DNA from: Acidimicrobiales bacterium
GTDB taxonomy: Bacteria > Actinomycetota > Acidimicrobiia > Acidimicrobiales > SZUA-35
DNA length: 33,747 nt
Reading direction: 5' to 3'
NCBI GenBank assembly: GCA_020630065.1
Contig: JAHDCC010000018.1
Location: 1-33,747, forward strand
The notes beneath the pieces were generated by a model, which saw only the letters and a program-made list of their open reading frames with translations, did not search any database and was not told where the DNA came from. Position 1 is the first letter of the stretch, and every line of letters starts with the position of its first letter. Positions 1 through 7,652 of this stretch are shown one piece after another. Made by a program: the position numbers and the translations under genes.

Positions 1-59
1 CCAACACCCTCAAACACCTCAAACGAACCATCAGACACAACAAAAACCCCTTCTACTAA
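1..59 (+). CDS. Possible C-terminal tail of a protein cut by the left window edge
   Basis: Reading from base 3, 18 sense codons run to a TAA stop at 57-59, ending in the residues HNKNPFY. The tail is very basic. Third codon positions are mostly C in this frame (AAC, ACC, CTC, ATC, TTC, TAC), which matches real genes of the window such as xseA, while the other two frames lack that bias. It would converge on the glpD-like gene, whose stop lies at 69. The family cannot be recognised from so short a piece, and chance remains possible. Confidence 0.35.
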   Translation, partial: NTLKHLKRTIRHNKNPFY

Positions 60-68
60 AACGTGTGA

Positions 69-1706
69 TTATGTAACGGTCGAACCGAAGTCCGAACCGA
101 AAAACTCGATTAACTTCTGTTCTGCTTGATCCCCAAAGAGAATCTCAGCCGCCTCGAAAAGTCCAGGCGACGACGTGATCTCTTCCTCCGGGATGGTCAG
201 ACTGATCTTGCTTCGACGACGGAGGAAATCATCTAGTTTGGTAACCATCTCCGTCTCTGCTGTATGGTGCAGCTCGACACGTAGGTAGTCGACGGCTTCC
301 ATAATGTTCTCTCCCATCGCCGGGTCGACCCGGATAGCGTCAAGCATGTCAAACGCTCGACGACCATACCGGCGCCATAACCGATCCGAGATCGGTTCGT
401 GACGAAACTCTTGACGGCCTTCGTCCAGCTTCATACCTTTCGCCTGACGATAGAACTGGTCACGAGACTCTTCGCTCGGCTCCCCGTACCAACAGCTCTT
501 CGGCTCAGAAAGAGTCATCCCTAACGACTCGGCGGCCTCGACAACTTCTTCTCCGACGTTCAAACAGTCGGTTAGTTTTCCACCGAATATCGAAACGACG
601 TTCTTAGTGTGGTCCACTTCGATTTCGTGTTTACGTGATAGCGATGTCCAGTCAACGTCTCGCTGATCGTCGCCATCGTTCTTAACCACCAACGGGCGGA
701 CTCCACAGCGCTCGGCGATAATACTGTTTTCCGTTAGCGGCGTATCCAGATTGAGTCGGGCGTTGATTTGTTCGAGAAGGAAGGTACGGTCCTGCCCACT
801 CACTTCGGTAACTACTTCCTCGACTCGGGTATCGGTTGTCCCAATGACAGACCTTGCACCCATAGGAATCACATAAAACAGTCGACCGGTGTCGTCGAAG
901 AAAGCCAGCACACGTTCTTCTGAAGTTAAGCGATCCACAATCAAATGGATGCCCTTCGAGTAGACGATACGATGCTCGGTTTTCAGTTGCCAAGACTCGT
1001 TCAGGCCGTCAATAAATGGGCCAGCAGCGTTTACTATCGTCTTGGCTCGCAACGACATCTCGGTATCACCTTCGATGTCTCGTAGCGTAGCCCTCCACGA
1101 CCCATCGATCTGTTCGGCAGAAACCAGTTCGACATAGTTGGCGGCTACCGCTCCGACATCCATAGCGGAACGAACGAAGCTGAACACAAACCGAGCATCA
1201 TTGTCTTTCAGATACGCATCGGCGTACTCCAAACCACCTTGGAGCGTTGCACTGTTAATCACCGGCTCAAGCCGCTCAATCTGACTCTTACTGACCGGAC
1301 GTGGAGGCTTTGTCTTGAAATTCCCTAACCCCCAGTAACCCACCGCTCCGAGAGTGGCCAGCCAACGAGACACCGGCGCCGTCTGATCTAACGCAGCCAG
1401 GAAACCTATTTCGGTCACGTTCGACGGATACGCATCCATCAAACGATTACGGCTTGTACACAAGTCTCTTACGAGAGAGAACTCGTAGTTCTCCAAGTAT
1501 TTGAAACCACCCCAAACTAAGTTCGACGAGGCCTGGCTCGTGCAACTAGCAAAGTCGCCTCGCTCGACAATGACTACAGAAAGACCCCTAGACGCAAGGG
1601 CAGCGGCGCTAACCGCCCCGTTGATGCCTCCCCCAACTATCAGAACATCAAATTTTCCGTCGTTGAGTCGACCAAGGTTGGTTGATCGTAAGGAAGCCCT
1701 AGTCAT
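69..1706 (-). CDS. FAD-dependent glycerol-3-phosphate dehydrogenase family protein (GlpD-like)
   Basis: This is a 545-residue flavoprotein of the GlpD/DAO family, expected to oxidise a polyol phosphate and pass electrons to the quinone pool at the membrane. The dinucleotide-binding motif GGGINGA lies near residues 25-31. The family features GTTDT, CGVRPL (keeping the arginine that aligns with E. coli GlpD Arg317) and SIFGGKLTD follow in order, and the length is normal. Around residues 60-73 it reads LVWGGFKYLE where E. coli GlpD has LIHGGLRYLE, so a histidine has become tryptophan and an arginine lysine close to the substrate pocket. The ATG start at 1706 has a GGGGAG ribosome-binding site 5 nt upstream. 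It is the last gene of the transporter operon, 27 bp after the SGNH hydrolase. The substrate may be a phosphorylated polyol other than glycerol-3-phosphate. Membership in the family is certain, specificity is not. Confidence 0.88.
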   Translation of the reverse strand: MTRASLRSTNLGRLNDGKFDVLIVGGGINGAVSAAALASRGLSVVIVERGDFASCTSQASSNLVWGGFKYLENYEFSLVRDLCTSRNRLMDAYPSNVTEIGFLAALDQTAPVSRWLATLGAVGYWGLGNFKTKPPRPVSKSQIERLEPVINSATLQGGLEYADAYLKDNDARFVFSFVRSAMDVGAVAANYVELVSAEQIDGSWRATLRDIEGDTEMSLRAKTIVNAAGPFIDGLNESWQLKTEHRIVYSKGIHLIVDRLTSEERVLAFFDDTGRLFYVIPMGARSVIGTTDTRVEEVVTEVSGQDRTFLLEQINARLNLDTPLTENSIIAERCGVRPLVVKNDGDDQRDVDWTSLSRKHEIEVDHTKNVVSIFGGKLTDCLNVGEEVVEAAESLGMTLSEPKSCWYGEPSEESRDQFYRQAKGMKLDEGRQEFRHEPISDRLWRRYGRRAFDMLDAIRVDPAMGENIMEAVDYLRVELHHTAETEMVTKLDDFLRRRSKISLTIPEEEITSSPGLFEAAEILFGDQAEQKLIEFFGSDFGSTVT

Positions 1707-1733
1707 ACGTGCTCCCCAAACCCACGCCCAAAA

Positions 1734-2393
1734 TCATAGGATCTCCTTTACCTTCTGAGCGATGGATTGCCCCAGAACAATATTGGTTTCAGCAGTAAAG
1801 TGAACCCCGTCTACTCCATCGGTATGAATATGTTCACTCGCATCAATGAAGTCGATGCCAAAAACATCTGCAAGGTTTTTATACTTTTTGCCGAGAGCCG
1901 TAGTCTTTTCATAACCACCTTCGAACATGTCAGCAAACCACTCATTGGTGATTGGCGCAAGAGGTGGCGGGGCAACAAGAAGGGTTTGCGGAGCGGGGTA
2001 AGCTGTTCCTACGCCTCCGGCAGACGTGGCTACCTGAGTTAGCAGCCTTAGTACGCCGGTAGAAATCTCGTAAGGACTACGGTTGTAACATGCCTTAGTA
2101 TCGTTAGTACCTAACATGATGATCACCAAATCAAGCGGGTTGTGACTAGCGAGAGCAGAAGGTAAGTATGCACTGCCATCCAACCTCGGATCCATAAGAT
2201 CAACAAGGTCGGTCGTTCGAGCACTTAGACCCTCTTCAATAATTTCATACTCGTCGCCTAACTCATCTGACATAGCCCCGGGCCAGCGTTGGTCAAACGG
2301 ATAGCGTTCCGTGGGCAGAAGTAACTCTGTGGGAATCCACCCCCAGGTGAGCGAGTCACCGAAGCACATTATGCGTTTCTTTTTATTTAACAT
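1734..2393 (-). CDS. SGNH/GDSL-family hydrolase (esterase)
   Basis: A 219-residue SGNH hydrolase without signal peptide or membrane segment, so probably cytoplasmic. Block I GDSLTWGW carries the nucleophile Ser14, Gly55 in EEGLS is block II, GTND carries Asn97, and DGVHF supplies Asp195 and His198. All four catalytic blocks are therefore present and the length is typical. The GDSLTWGW form with a nearby RWPG resembles proteins often annotated as arylesterases. It sits between the distal ABC permease (32 bp upstream) and the GlpD-like gene (27 bp downstream) in the same direction, which suggests it removes an acyl or acetyl group from the imported compound or opens a lactone. That role is inferred from context. 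The ATG at 2393 is followed by a lysine-rich N-terminus. Confidence 0.85.
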   Translation of the reverse strand: MLNKKKRIMCFGDSLTWGWIPTELLLPTERYPFDQRWPGAMSDELGDEYEIIEEGLSARTTDLVDLMDPRLDGSAYLPSALASHNPLDLVIIMLGTNDTKACYNRSPYEISTGVLRLLTQVATSAGGVGTAYPAPQTLLVAPPPLAPITNEWFADMFEGGYEKTTALGKKYKNLADVFGIDFIDASEHIHTDGVDGVHFTAETNIVLGQSIAQKVKEIL

Positions 2394-2425
2394 AGTTCTT
2401 AGTCCTATCTACTTGGGGATTACAC

Positions 2426-3403
2426 TTACGAATTGGTCCTTAGCCCGTAGTACGTGGCAGCGAGCATAATGATGAGTCCTCGGGCGATGAGTTTGCCGGC
2501 ATCGGGAACGCCGAAACTGGTCATCACTACAAACAAAAGGGCGAAGGACAGAACCCCGAAAAATGGACCCCAGACGCCGCCGTCGCCCCGACCGAAAACA
2601 ACTCCGCCGAGTATGGTTGCGGCTACGGCTTCGAGTGGGAGGTCAGCTCCGAAACGGATGCTGCCGACGCCAAGCGATGAGGTCTGAACTAGCCCCGCTA
2701 TACCGGCCATCAAACCGGCAATCGTGTGGGCAATGATCACCGTGCGTTCGACTGGCACACCCGAGAAGTGGGCTGCTACCGGATTCTCACCAACCGAAGA
2801 CACATGACGTCCAAAGACAAACCGAGAGAGAAATACCGCCATTACACCGGTCAGCACGATCCAGAAAATAACGGGAGAAGGCAATGATAAGTACTTGACG
2901 TTGTACACATCGCCAAACGCGTCGGGCACATTGCCCGGGGGTTTTCCACTTGCAAGAAATTGGACAACTCCGACCAGAATCGTGTTGACCGCAAGTGTGA
3001 CCAAGACAGCCGACGCTCGACGCTTTCCTATCAACAACCCGTTAACCAATCCAAGCGAAACACCGATGGCCAACGCAACTATGACTAAAAGGCCAGCGTT
3101 CGCGTCACCAAGTATTCCTGATGAAATCACGTAGTTAATTATGAGCACAACACCAGCGCCGGATAAGTCGATCGAACGAACACGCATGACCAGGAGTTGG
3201 CCAAGCACCAAAATCCCGAGCGGAGCTACTTGGCGAATAAAAGTACCCATTACGTTGATGTTGATCATCTGCGGGCGAGTCAACCAGAGCGTCACCAACA
3301 GGATCACAAACACGAAGTAGGCCGGAGGCACCTTGGCGGCTCGACTCAGAAGAGTTTCACGAGCCGCTTTAGAGCTAGAGGGTATCTTTACAGCAGCAGT
3401 CAT
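2426..3403 (-). CDS. Sugar ABC transporter permease, RbsC-like (second permease)
   Basis: A 325-residue integral membrane protein of the BPD_transp_2 (RbsC/XylH) family, with about eight to ten hydrophobic segments. The family's cytoplasmic coupling region is visible near residues 258-280 (EAVAATILGGVVFGRG followed by GPFFG). The N-terminal RSIDLSGAG is a degenerate version of the usual GGIDLSVGS. It begins 2 bp after the stop of the other permease, so the two are co-translated and should form a heterodimeric channel. The ATG at 3403 is the natural start. The partners are the ATPase at 4377-5885 and the binding protein at 6000-7202. Confidence 0.9.
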   Translation of the reverse strand: MTAAVKIPSSSKAARETLLSRAAKVPPAYFVFVILLVTLWLTRPQMININVMGTFIRQVAPLGILVLGQLLVMRVRSIDLSGAGVVLIINYVISSGILGDANAGLLVIVALAIGVSLGLVNGLLIGKRRASAVLVTLAVNTILVGVVQFLASGKPPGNVPDAFGDVYNVKYLSLPSPVIFWIVLTGVMAVFLSRFVFGRHVSSVGENPVAAHFSGVPVERTVIIAHTIAGLMAGIAGLVQTSSLGVGSIRFGADLPLEAVAATILGGVVFGRGDGGVWGPFFGVLSFALLFVVMTSFGVPDAGKLIARGLIIMLAATYYGLRTNS

Positions 3404-3405
3404 TG

Positions 3406-4380
3406 TTATAGACCTATTTTCTTACGGGACTGCAACGCCACAATGACGAGCAGAATCGAACCTTTGATGATGGTTTGCACGAAGGCTGAAACGTTGCCCA
3501 AGTTCATACCGTTAGCCAACAATGTCATCATGACTACTCCAATGATCGTGCCGTGCAGACTTCCGACTCCGCCGGTTAGTTGGGTACCACCGATAGCGAC
3601 AGCCGTGATCGAATCAATCTCTAGGAGGAGCCCGACATTCGGATCACCTGACACAATCCGACCAGCGAGAAAGACTCCGGCTACAGCAGCAAAAGTAGAA
3701 CACAACACATAGGCCAAGACTACGTTACGACGATCGGCGACACCGTATTTACTAGCTGTGTCTTGACGATCAGCGGCGACGCCTCCACCAATAGCAAACA
3801 GGTGTAGCCCGAAGCGGGAGCCATGAATCAGTTTCCAACCCACGAAGACAGCGGCCGCCAACCACAGCACGGAGAGTCGTCCAGAGACGGACTGTTTGAC
3901 GATTTCTGGGATGACCCCTCCGGCTGTAGGGAGCAAGATCAGTGTGATACCACGCAAAATAATCTGCATCGACAGAGTCGCAATAATCGGGTGTACGTTA
4001 AGCCGAGTAATTGCTAGACCGTTGATCAAACCGATCAGTCCTGCTACCAGAAACACCGTAGGTAACAGCACATACCCTGGAGCATCGAGCGCCAATATGG
4101 CAGTTGTCAAACTCACAACCGACCCGACAGACAGGTCAAGGCCGCCTACCAGAATCACTAACATCTGACCCAAGCCGACCAAAAGAAGCGGAATCGCTTG
4201 GGTGATCAAATTGAGTAAGTTCTGAGGGTTACGAAAACCATCAACCCCGATAAGCAACCAAAGAAAGCCTAAACAGCCAATGGTGAGTGGCAGGAACCAC
4301 AATCCCTGCCGTGAGTCCTGACCGGTCAGGAGCCTGCGAAATGTCACTATCATTTTTCGATCCTGTCGAATAGTCTTCAC
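3406..4380 (-). CDS. Sugar ABC transporter permease, RbsC-like (first permease)
   Basis: A 324-residue polytopic protein of the RbsC-type permease family. It has the canonical GGLDLSVGS motif near residue 80 and ITAVAIGGTQLTGG with GTIIG near residues 257-280. It starts at a GTG (4380) that overlaps the ATPase stop as GTGA, showing translational coupling. The first 30 residues are basic and polar before the first membrane segment. This copy is closer to the family consensus than its partner. It forms the membrane channel together with the product of 2426-3403. Confidence 0.9.
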   Translation of the reverse strand: MKTIRQDRKMIVTFRRLLTGQDSRQGLWFLPLTIGCLGFLWLLIGVDGFRNPQNLLNLITQAIPLLLVGLGQMLVILVGGLDLSVGSVVSLTTAILALDAPGYVLLPTVFLVAGLIGLINGLAITRLNVHPIIATLSMQIILRGITLILLPTAGGVIPEIVKQSVSGRLSVLWLAAAVFVGWKLIHGSRFGLHLFAIGGGVAADRQDTASKYGVADRRNVVLAYVLCSTFAAVAGVFLAGRIVSGDPNVGLLLEIDSITAVAIGGTQLTGGVGSLHGTIIGVVMMTLLANGMNLGNVSAFVQTIIKGSILLVIVALQSRKKIGL

Positions 4381-5885
4381 GCTGCGCTGGTTTGAGTACC
4401 AAGGGCAGCGTCAAGAATTTTGTGTTCGGTTGCTTCGGCGGCGGGCATTTCACTGACGATCGTGTTGTCATGGACAACACATAGCCGGTCGCACAGACCA
4501 ATCAATTCGATGGTTTCTCGGGACAAGACGATGATCGCCCCGCCGCTGTCGGTGAAGTCGCGAAGCAGCTGATAGATTTCAGCTTTCGCCCCGACATCGA
4601 CACCACGGGTGGGTTCCTCAATCAGCAGGATCTCGACCTCAGATGCCAGGTAACGACCTAACAGCACTTTCTGCTGGTTTCCGCCAGAAAGTGAACTAAC
4701 CAACGAATCTGCACTCGGGGCTTTAACCGCCATGCTCGACATGGTCTCAGCCACCGTCTTGTGGTGCCCCTGAGCCCAAGACAACTCGGACTTAGATGAG
4801 TGCAGGCCAATAGAGGTGTTGAAACCTATTGGAAGTTCCAAGAAAAGGCCTTCGTCTTTTCGGTCTTCGGGAACAAACCCGACACCCATGCTTTGCAGAA
4901 GACGAATACCACCGGTTTGTGGCACCGGTATCGGCAGCGACGTGCTGTTTATCGTGACCGATCCGGCATGAGGTTGGTGCTGACCGACAAGAGACCGCAG
5001 AAGCTCCCGCTGGCCCTGTCCTTCCAACCCGGCGAGACCGACGATCTCACCTTTATGAACTGACAGTTCCAGCGGTTCTGCTTCAGGAGAAACCTGAAAA
5101 TCTTTGATGGTCAAGACAGACTCGCCGGTACCGACTGATTTGTTCGGGAATAAGTCGTTTATATCCCGGCCAACCATCATGGCTATTAGAGACTGCTGCG
5201 TAACCTCGGACAGTGGACACGAGTCGACATTTCGACCATCTTTGAGAACAGATACCGTGTCACAAATTTCGAATATCTCTTCCATCCGATGTGAGATATA
5301 TACGATCGCTTTCCCACGATCCCTCAAGCTACGAATATGCCGGTTGAGTGTCTCGACGTCGGCCGCATTAAGAGCAGCGGTCGGCTCATCTAAGATAACG
5401 ACATCCGCGTCGGCGGTGATACCATGCGCTATTTCGACAAACTGACGTTCAGCAATCGACAGCTCCGAAACCAATGTGGTTGGATCTAGATCCAGACCGA
5501 GTTCGGCTATTGCGTTGGCGGTCAGGGACTCCATAGTGGCGCAGTCGACGCGTCCGAGTTTAGTAACCGGCTCCTTCCCTAAATACATATTCTCGGCGAT
5601 TGACAGATTGGGAAGTAGAGACAGCTCTTGGAATACAGTGGACACGCCATACTCCAAGGCCTCTTTTGGAGTGCGCATGTGTACCGCTTTACCATTCCGA
5701 TGGATTGAGCCGCCGTCGGGCTGGACCACACCGGCGAGTATCTTCATGAGTGTCGATTTACCAGCCCCGTTTTCACCTACCAAGGCGTGAACTGAACCTG
5801 AAGCTAGTTCAAGTGACACATCGTCTAGGGCGACGTTGCTATCAAACGCTTTCGAAATGTTTGACATTCGTATTAGGGGTTCCAC
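4377..5885 (-). CDS. Sugar ABC transporter ATP-binding protein, RbsA/MglA-like tandem ATPase
   Basis: This protein energises carbohydrate import and has two ABC domains in one chain of about 502 residues. The first has Walker A GENGAGKST near residue 40, the signature-like LSIAERQ and Walker B VILDEPTAAL. The second lacks Walker A, as is normal in RbsA (GLEGQGQREL instead), but has the signature LSGGNQQK and LLIEEPTRGVDVG. I prefer the GTG at 5885 because GAGGA stands 6 nt before it. An ATG at 5903 would add six residues but has no Shine-Dalgarno sequence, and a third choice is the ATG six codons after the GTG. The gene follows the binding protein after about 115 bp that contain a hairpin, and overlaps the first permease by GTGA. 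Confidence 0.93.
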   Translation of the reverse strand: MEPLIRMSNISKAFDSNVALDDVSLELASGSVHALVGENGAGKSTLMKILAGVVQPDGGSIHRNGKAVHMRTPKEALEYGVSTVFQELSLLPNLSIAENMYLGKEPVTKLGRVDCATMESLTANAIAELGLDLDPTTLVSELSIAERQFVEIAHGITADADVVILDEPTAALNAADVETLNRHIRSLRDRGKAIVYISHRMEEIFEICDTVSVLKDGRNVDSCPLSEVTQQSLIAMMVGRDINDLFPNKSVGTGESVLTIKDFQVSPEAEPLELSVHKGEIVGLAGLEGQGQRELLRSLVGQHQPHAGSVTINSTSLPIPVPQTGGIRLLQSMGVGFVPEDRKDEGLFLELPIGFNTSIGLHSSKSELSWAQGHHKTVAETMSSMAVKAPSADSLVSSLSGGNQQKVLLGRYLASEVEILLIEEPTRGVDVGAKAEIYQLLRDFTDSGGAIIVLSRETIELIGLCDRLCVVHDNTIVSEMPAAEATEHKILDAALGTQTSAA

Positions 5886-5939
5886 ATGGTCCTCATTACA
5901 CATAAATGTTCATGGGTCGGGTTAGACACAGATGAGTTG

Positions 5940-5972
5940 AGTTGGGAGGTGCCCATCGTTCACCTCCCAACT
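5940..5972 (-). terminator. Intercistronic hairpin between binding-protein and ATPase genes
   Basis: A 12-bp perfect stem (arms 5940-5951 and 5961-5972, with a GTTGGGAGGTG arm) closes a 9-nt loop just downstream of the binding-protein stop. There is no U-run after it on the minus strand. It is better read as a partial terminator or an mRNA-stabilising stem that keeps the binding protein more abundant than the membrane parts, a common arrangement in sugar ABC operons. The functional reading is inference. Confidence 0.65.
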
Positions 5973-5999
5973 ACTCAGATTTAACTTGCGAGCGAACGC

Positions 6000-7202
6000 T
6001 TAGCCCTCGCCGTAGAATTCCTGAAGCTCTTCTTCGCTTAGCTCAGATGGCCACCAGACGTTGGCCGATAGATCTGGGCGGTGGAACTCTTTAGCCTTAT
6101 CGACATCCCAGGCTGGAGGTTCGTAGACATAACGTTTGCTTAGTTCTTCACCTCGAAGGAGCGCCGTTGCCGCCCGAACTCCCGCTGCACCTTGGGCAGG
6201 TGAGTACTCGGCTGAAACAGATGGATACCCTTCTTCAATCCATTGACCGAAATAGCCGTTGTTGCCTTCGCCAGAGATAGGAGGAATTTCTGCACCAAAC
6301 TCTTTAAAGACGTCGACGCATGCTCGAGTCATGTCGGCTCCAGAAGACCAAATTCCGTCGACGTTAGGATCATTTAGATACAAGGTTTCACAAACGCTCT
6401 TAGCTGTGTCGTATTGCCAATCCCCAACTTCTTCGGCGGCAATGGTTATGTCGCTACCTTCGAATGCCTGTTGCATACCCCGATATCGATTGATGTCTTC
6501 TGGGTGTCCTTGAAGGCCGCGCAGCACCCAGATGTTTCCTTCACCACCAAGTTCGTCTACCAAGAATTCACCCATAACTCGGCCAAAGTTCTCGGCTCCA
6601 CCTTGAATATCGACGGTGTAGTTGTCGGTCTTTGTCCGACCAGTATGAACAATGACGGGAATGCCTGCTTCGACCGCTTTCGCTATTCCAGGGTCAGCGG
6701 AAGTTTCGGTTACGGGCATGACGATAAGGGCATCGACTTCTTGAGCGATGAGGTCCTCAATATCGGCTACTTGTTTAGCCTGATCGAAGTCGGCATCGAG
6801 CATGATGAACTCTTCGATCTGGTCATCTTTAGCGGCAGCGGACTCCGTCTCATGGGCCAGCTGAACCGTCCAGGTGTTAGCGTTAACACCGAAGTGGCTC
6901 ATACCGATTTTCCATGGCCCCTCAGTTTCGAAAGCTCCAGCTTCGACAATGCTGTTGTCGTCTGGCCGTGGACTAACGCCTTCCATCAAACCGGTCGGAT
7001 TTCCGACCACCTCCTGTGGAGGTTCTCCTGACGACCCATCACCGGAATCGGCTTCGGTTGTTTCAGTGTCCGTGCCAGTATCCCCAGTGGCCGAGGCGTC
7101 ACTCGATGCTGAAGAGCAGCTGGCAGCTACAAACGCCAGTGCACATAACAGCATTAGATATTTTCTCAGCGGAGGCATCCCCCCGGAATTCTTCTTTCTC
7201 AT
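6000..7202 (-). CDS. Sugar ABC transporter substrate-binding lipoprotein
   Basis: A periplasmic-binding-protein type 1 lipoprotein (Peripla_BP_4 / RbsB class) of 400 residues that captures the substrate for the adjacent importer. The ATG at 7202 is chosen because GGGGAAAGGG precedes it by about 4 nt and because it gives a short basic N-terminus. A longer frame open to 7367 would put 55 uncharged-to-basic residues before the signal peptide. The signal segment ends in the lipobox VAASC, and the mature end is a Ser/Thr/Asp/Glu-rich linker of about 45 residues. The domain starts at WKIGMSHFGVNANTW. Typical elements follow: DADFDQAKQVADIEDLIAQ, DALIVMP, IPVIVHTGR and a hinge region with NRYRGMQQAF. 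The ligand is not predictable from the sequence. Confidence 0.9.
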   Translation of the reverse strand: MRKKNSGGMPPLRKYLMLLCALAFVAASCSSASSDASATGDTGTDTETTEADSGDGSSGEPPQEVVGNPTGLMEGVSPRPDDNSIVEAGAFETEGPWKIGMSHFGVNANTWTVQLAHETESAAAKDDQIEEFIMLDADFDQAKQVADIEDLIAQEVDALIVMPVTETSADPGIAKAVEAGIPVIVHTGRTKTDNYTVDIQGGAENFGRVMGEFLVDELGGEGNIWVLRGLQGHPEDINRYRGMQQAFEGSDITIAAEEVGDWQYDTAKSVCETLYLNDPNVDGIWSSGADMTRACVDVFKEFGAEIPPISGEGNNGYFGQWIEEGYPSVSAEYSPAQGAAGVRAATALLRGEELSKRYVYEPPAWDVDKAKEFHRPDLSANVWWPSELSEEELQEFYGEG

Positions 7203-7373
7203 ATTTCCCTTTCCCCTGACCTTGTTGGCCATCTGTTGTTCGACAAGACAATCTGCTGGTCGACTTACCACCGCTAGTGGACGTATCAAGCTAGATGAAG
7301 CTTTTGCCACCGTTAACGACACACCCCTGCGGGCGCTGATAGTGACGTGTTCACCGTCACCTCTCATGGATTA

Positions 7374-7402
7374 ACAGTATGAAAAGGTGCCAGACTCAAC
7401 AA
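7374..7402 (-). promoter_or_regulatory. Candidate promoter of the ABC transporter operon
   Basis: On the minus strand TTGTTG (7402-7397) and TACTGT (7379-7374) are separated by exactly 17 bp. The -10 fits the relaxed actinobacterial TANNNT pattern and the -35 is weak, as expected of an activator-dependent promoter. The motif at 7425-7439 is centred roughly 65 bp upstream of the predicted start of transcription. Confidence 0.35.
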
Positions 7403-7424
7403 TTGGGTTTTGCCCCCAGCCGAA

Positions 7425-7439
7425 TACTCCTTAGGAGTA
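7425..7439. promoter_or_regulatory. Candidate response-regulator binding site (perfect 7-1-7 palindrome)
   Basis: The 15-mer TACTCCTTAGGAGTA has perfect 7-bp arms around one central base. Near-copies occur upstream of the histidine kinase operon (11150-11181), so the two-component system in this locus is the obvious candidate to bind it. LuxR-family response regulators commonly bind short inverted repeats. Binding itself is inferred. Confidence 0.5.
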
Positions 7440-7507
7440 GTCCGCAGGACTCGACGATTCGGGGCGACGGATAGTTCTTGACGTAAAAGAGTGGTCGCCC
7501 AACTAAC

Positions 7508-7533
7508 TCGATGCTGGTTTAAACCAGCATCGA
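7508..7533. promoter_or_regulatory. 26-bp perfect palindrome, candidate operator
   Basis: The half-site TCGATGCTGGTTT is repeated without error as its reverse complement, with no spacer. It lies about 120 bp after the FGGY kinase stop and 75 bp upstream of the candidate response-regulator site. It lacks the central CG of LacI-family operators and has no U-tract on either strand, so an intrinsic terminator is unlikely. A palindrome this long without a gap suggests a dimeric repressor whose gene is not in this window. Confidence 0.5.
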
Positions 7534-7561
7534 CTGACTGCTCCACGAGGGTTCCACTCAC

Positions 7562-7598
7562 CAAATATTTGATGCCTCGCACCGCGGTGAGTACTCAC
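7562..7598. promoter_or_regulatory. Three closely packed perfect palindromes
   Basis: CAAATATTTG (7562-7571), CACCGCGGTG (7580-7589) and GTGAGTACTCAC (7587-7598) are each perfect. The last two overlap by 3 bp. They lie between the kinase stop and the 26-bp palindrome. Each alone could arise by chance, but together they mark this stretch as a likely protein-binding region. Confidence 0.35.
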
Positions 7599-7652
7599 GT
7601 AGGTCGAAACCGAACCTCTACCCGATACTACGAAATAGAAGGAAGCTGACGC

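Larger units (their letters stand above)
7203..7652 (-). promoter_or_regulatory. 450-bp control region of the transporter operon, rich in palindromes
   Basis: This gap between the FGGY kinase stop and the binding-protein start has no convincing gene. It carries four palindromic elements at 7508-7598, a candidate response-regulator site at 7425-7439, a candidate promoter at 7374-7402 and a nested inverted repeat at 7342-7360 (GTGACG and CGTCAC arms). A transcript from that promoter would have a leader of about 165 nt. The concentration of dyads suggests more than one regulator. Confidence 0.6.

Noticed and set aside
7203-7367. N-terminal extension of the sugar-binding lipoprotein up to 7367
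   Set aside because: It would place 55 residues before a normal lipoprotein signal. The ATG at 7202 has a strong ribosome-binding site and gives a textbook signal peptide.
7364-7582. Open frame of 72 codons on the minus strand
   Set aside because: It spans the 26-bp palindrome and the regulator motif, has no recognisable protein features and lies in the control region.
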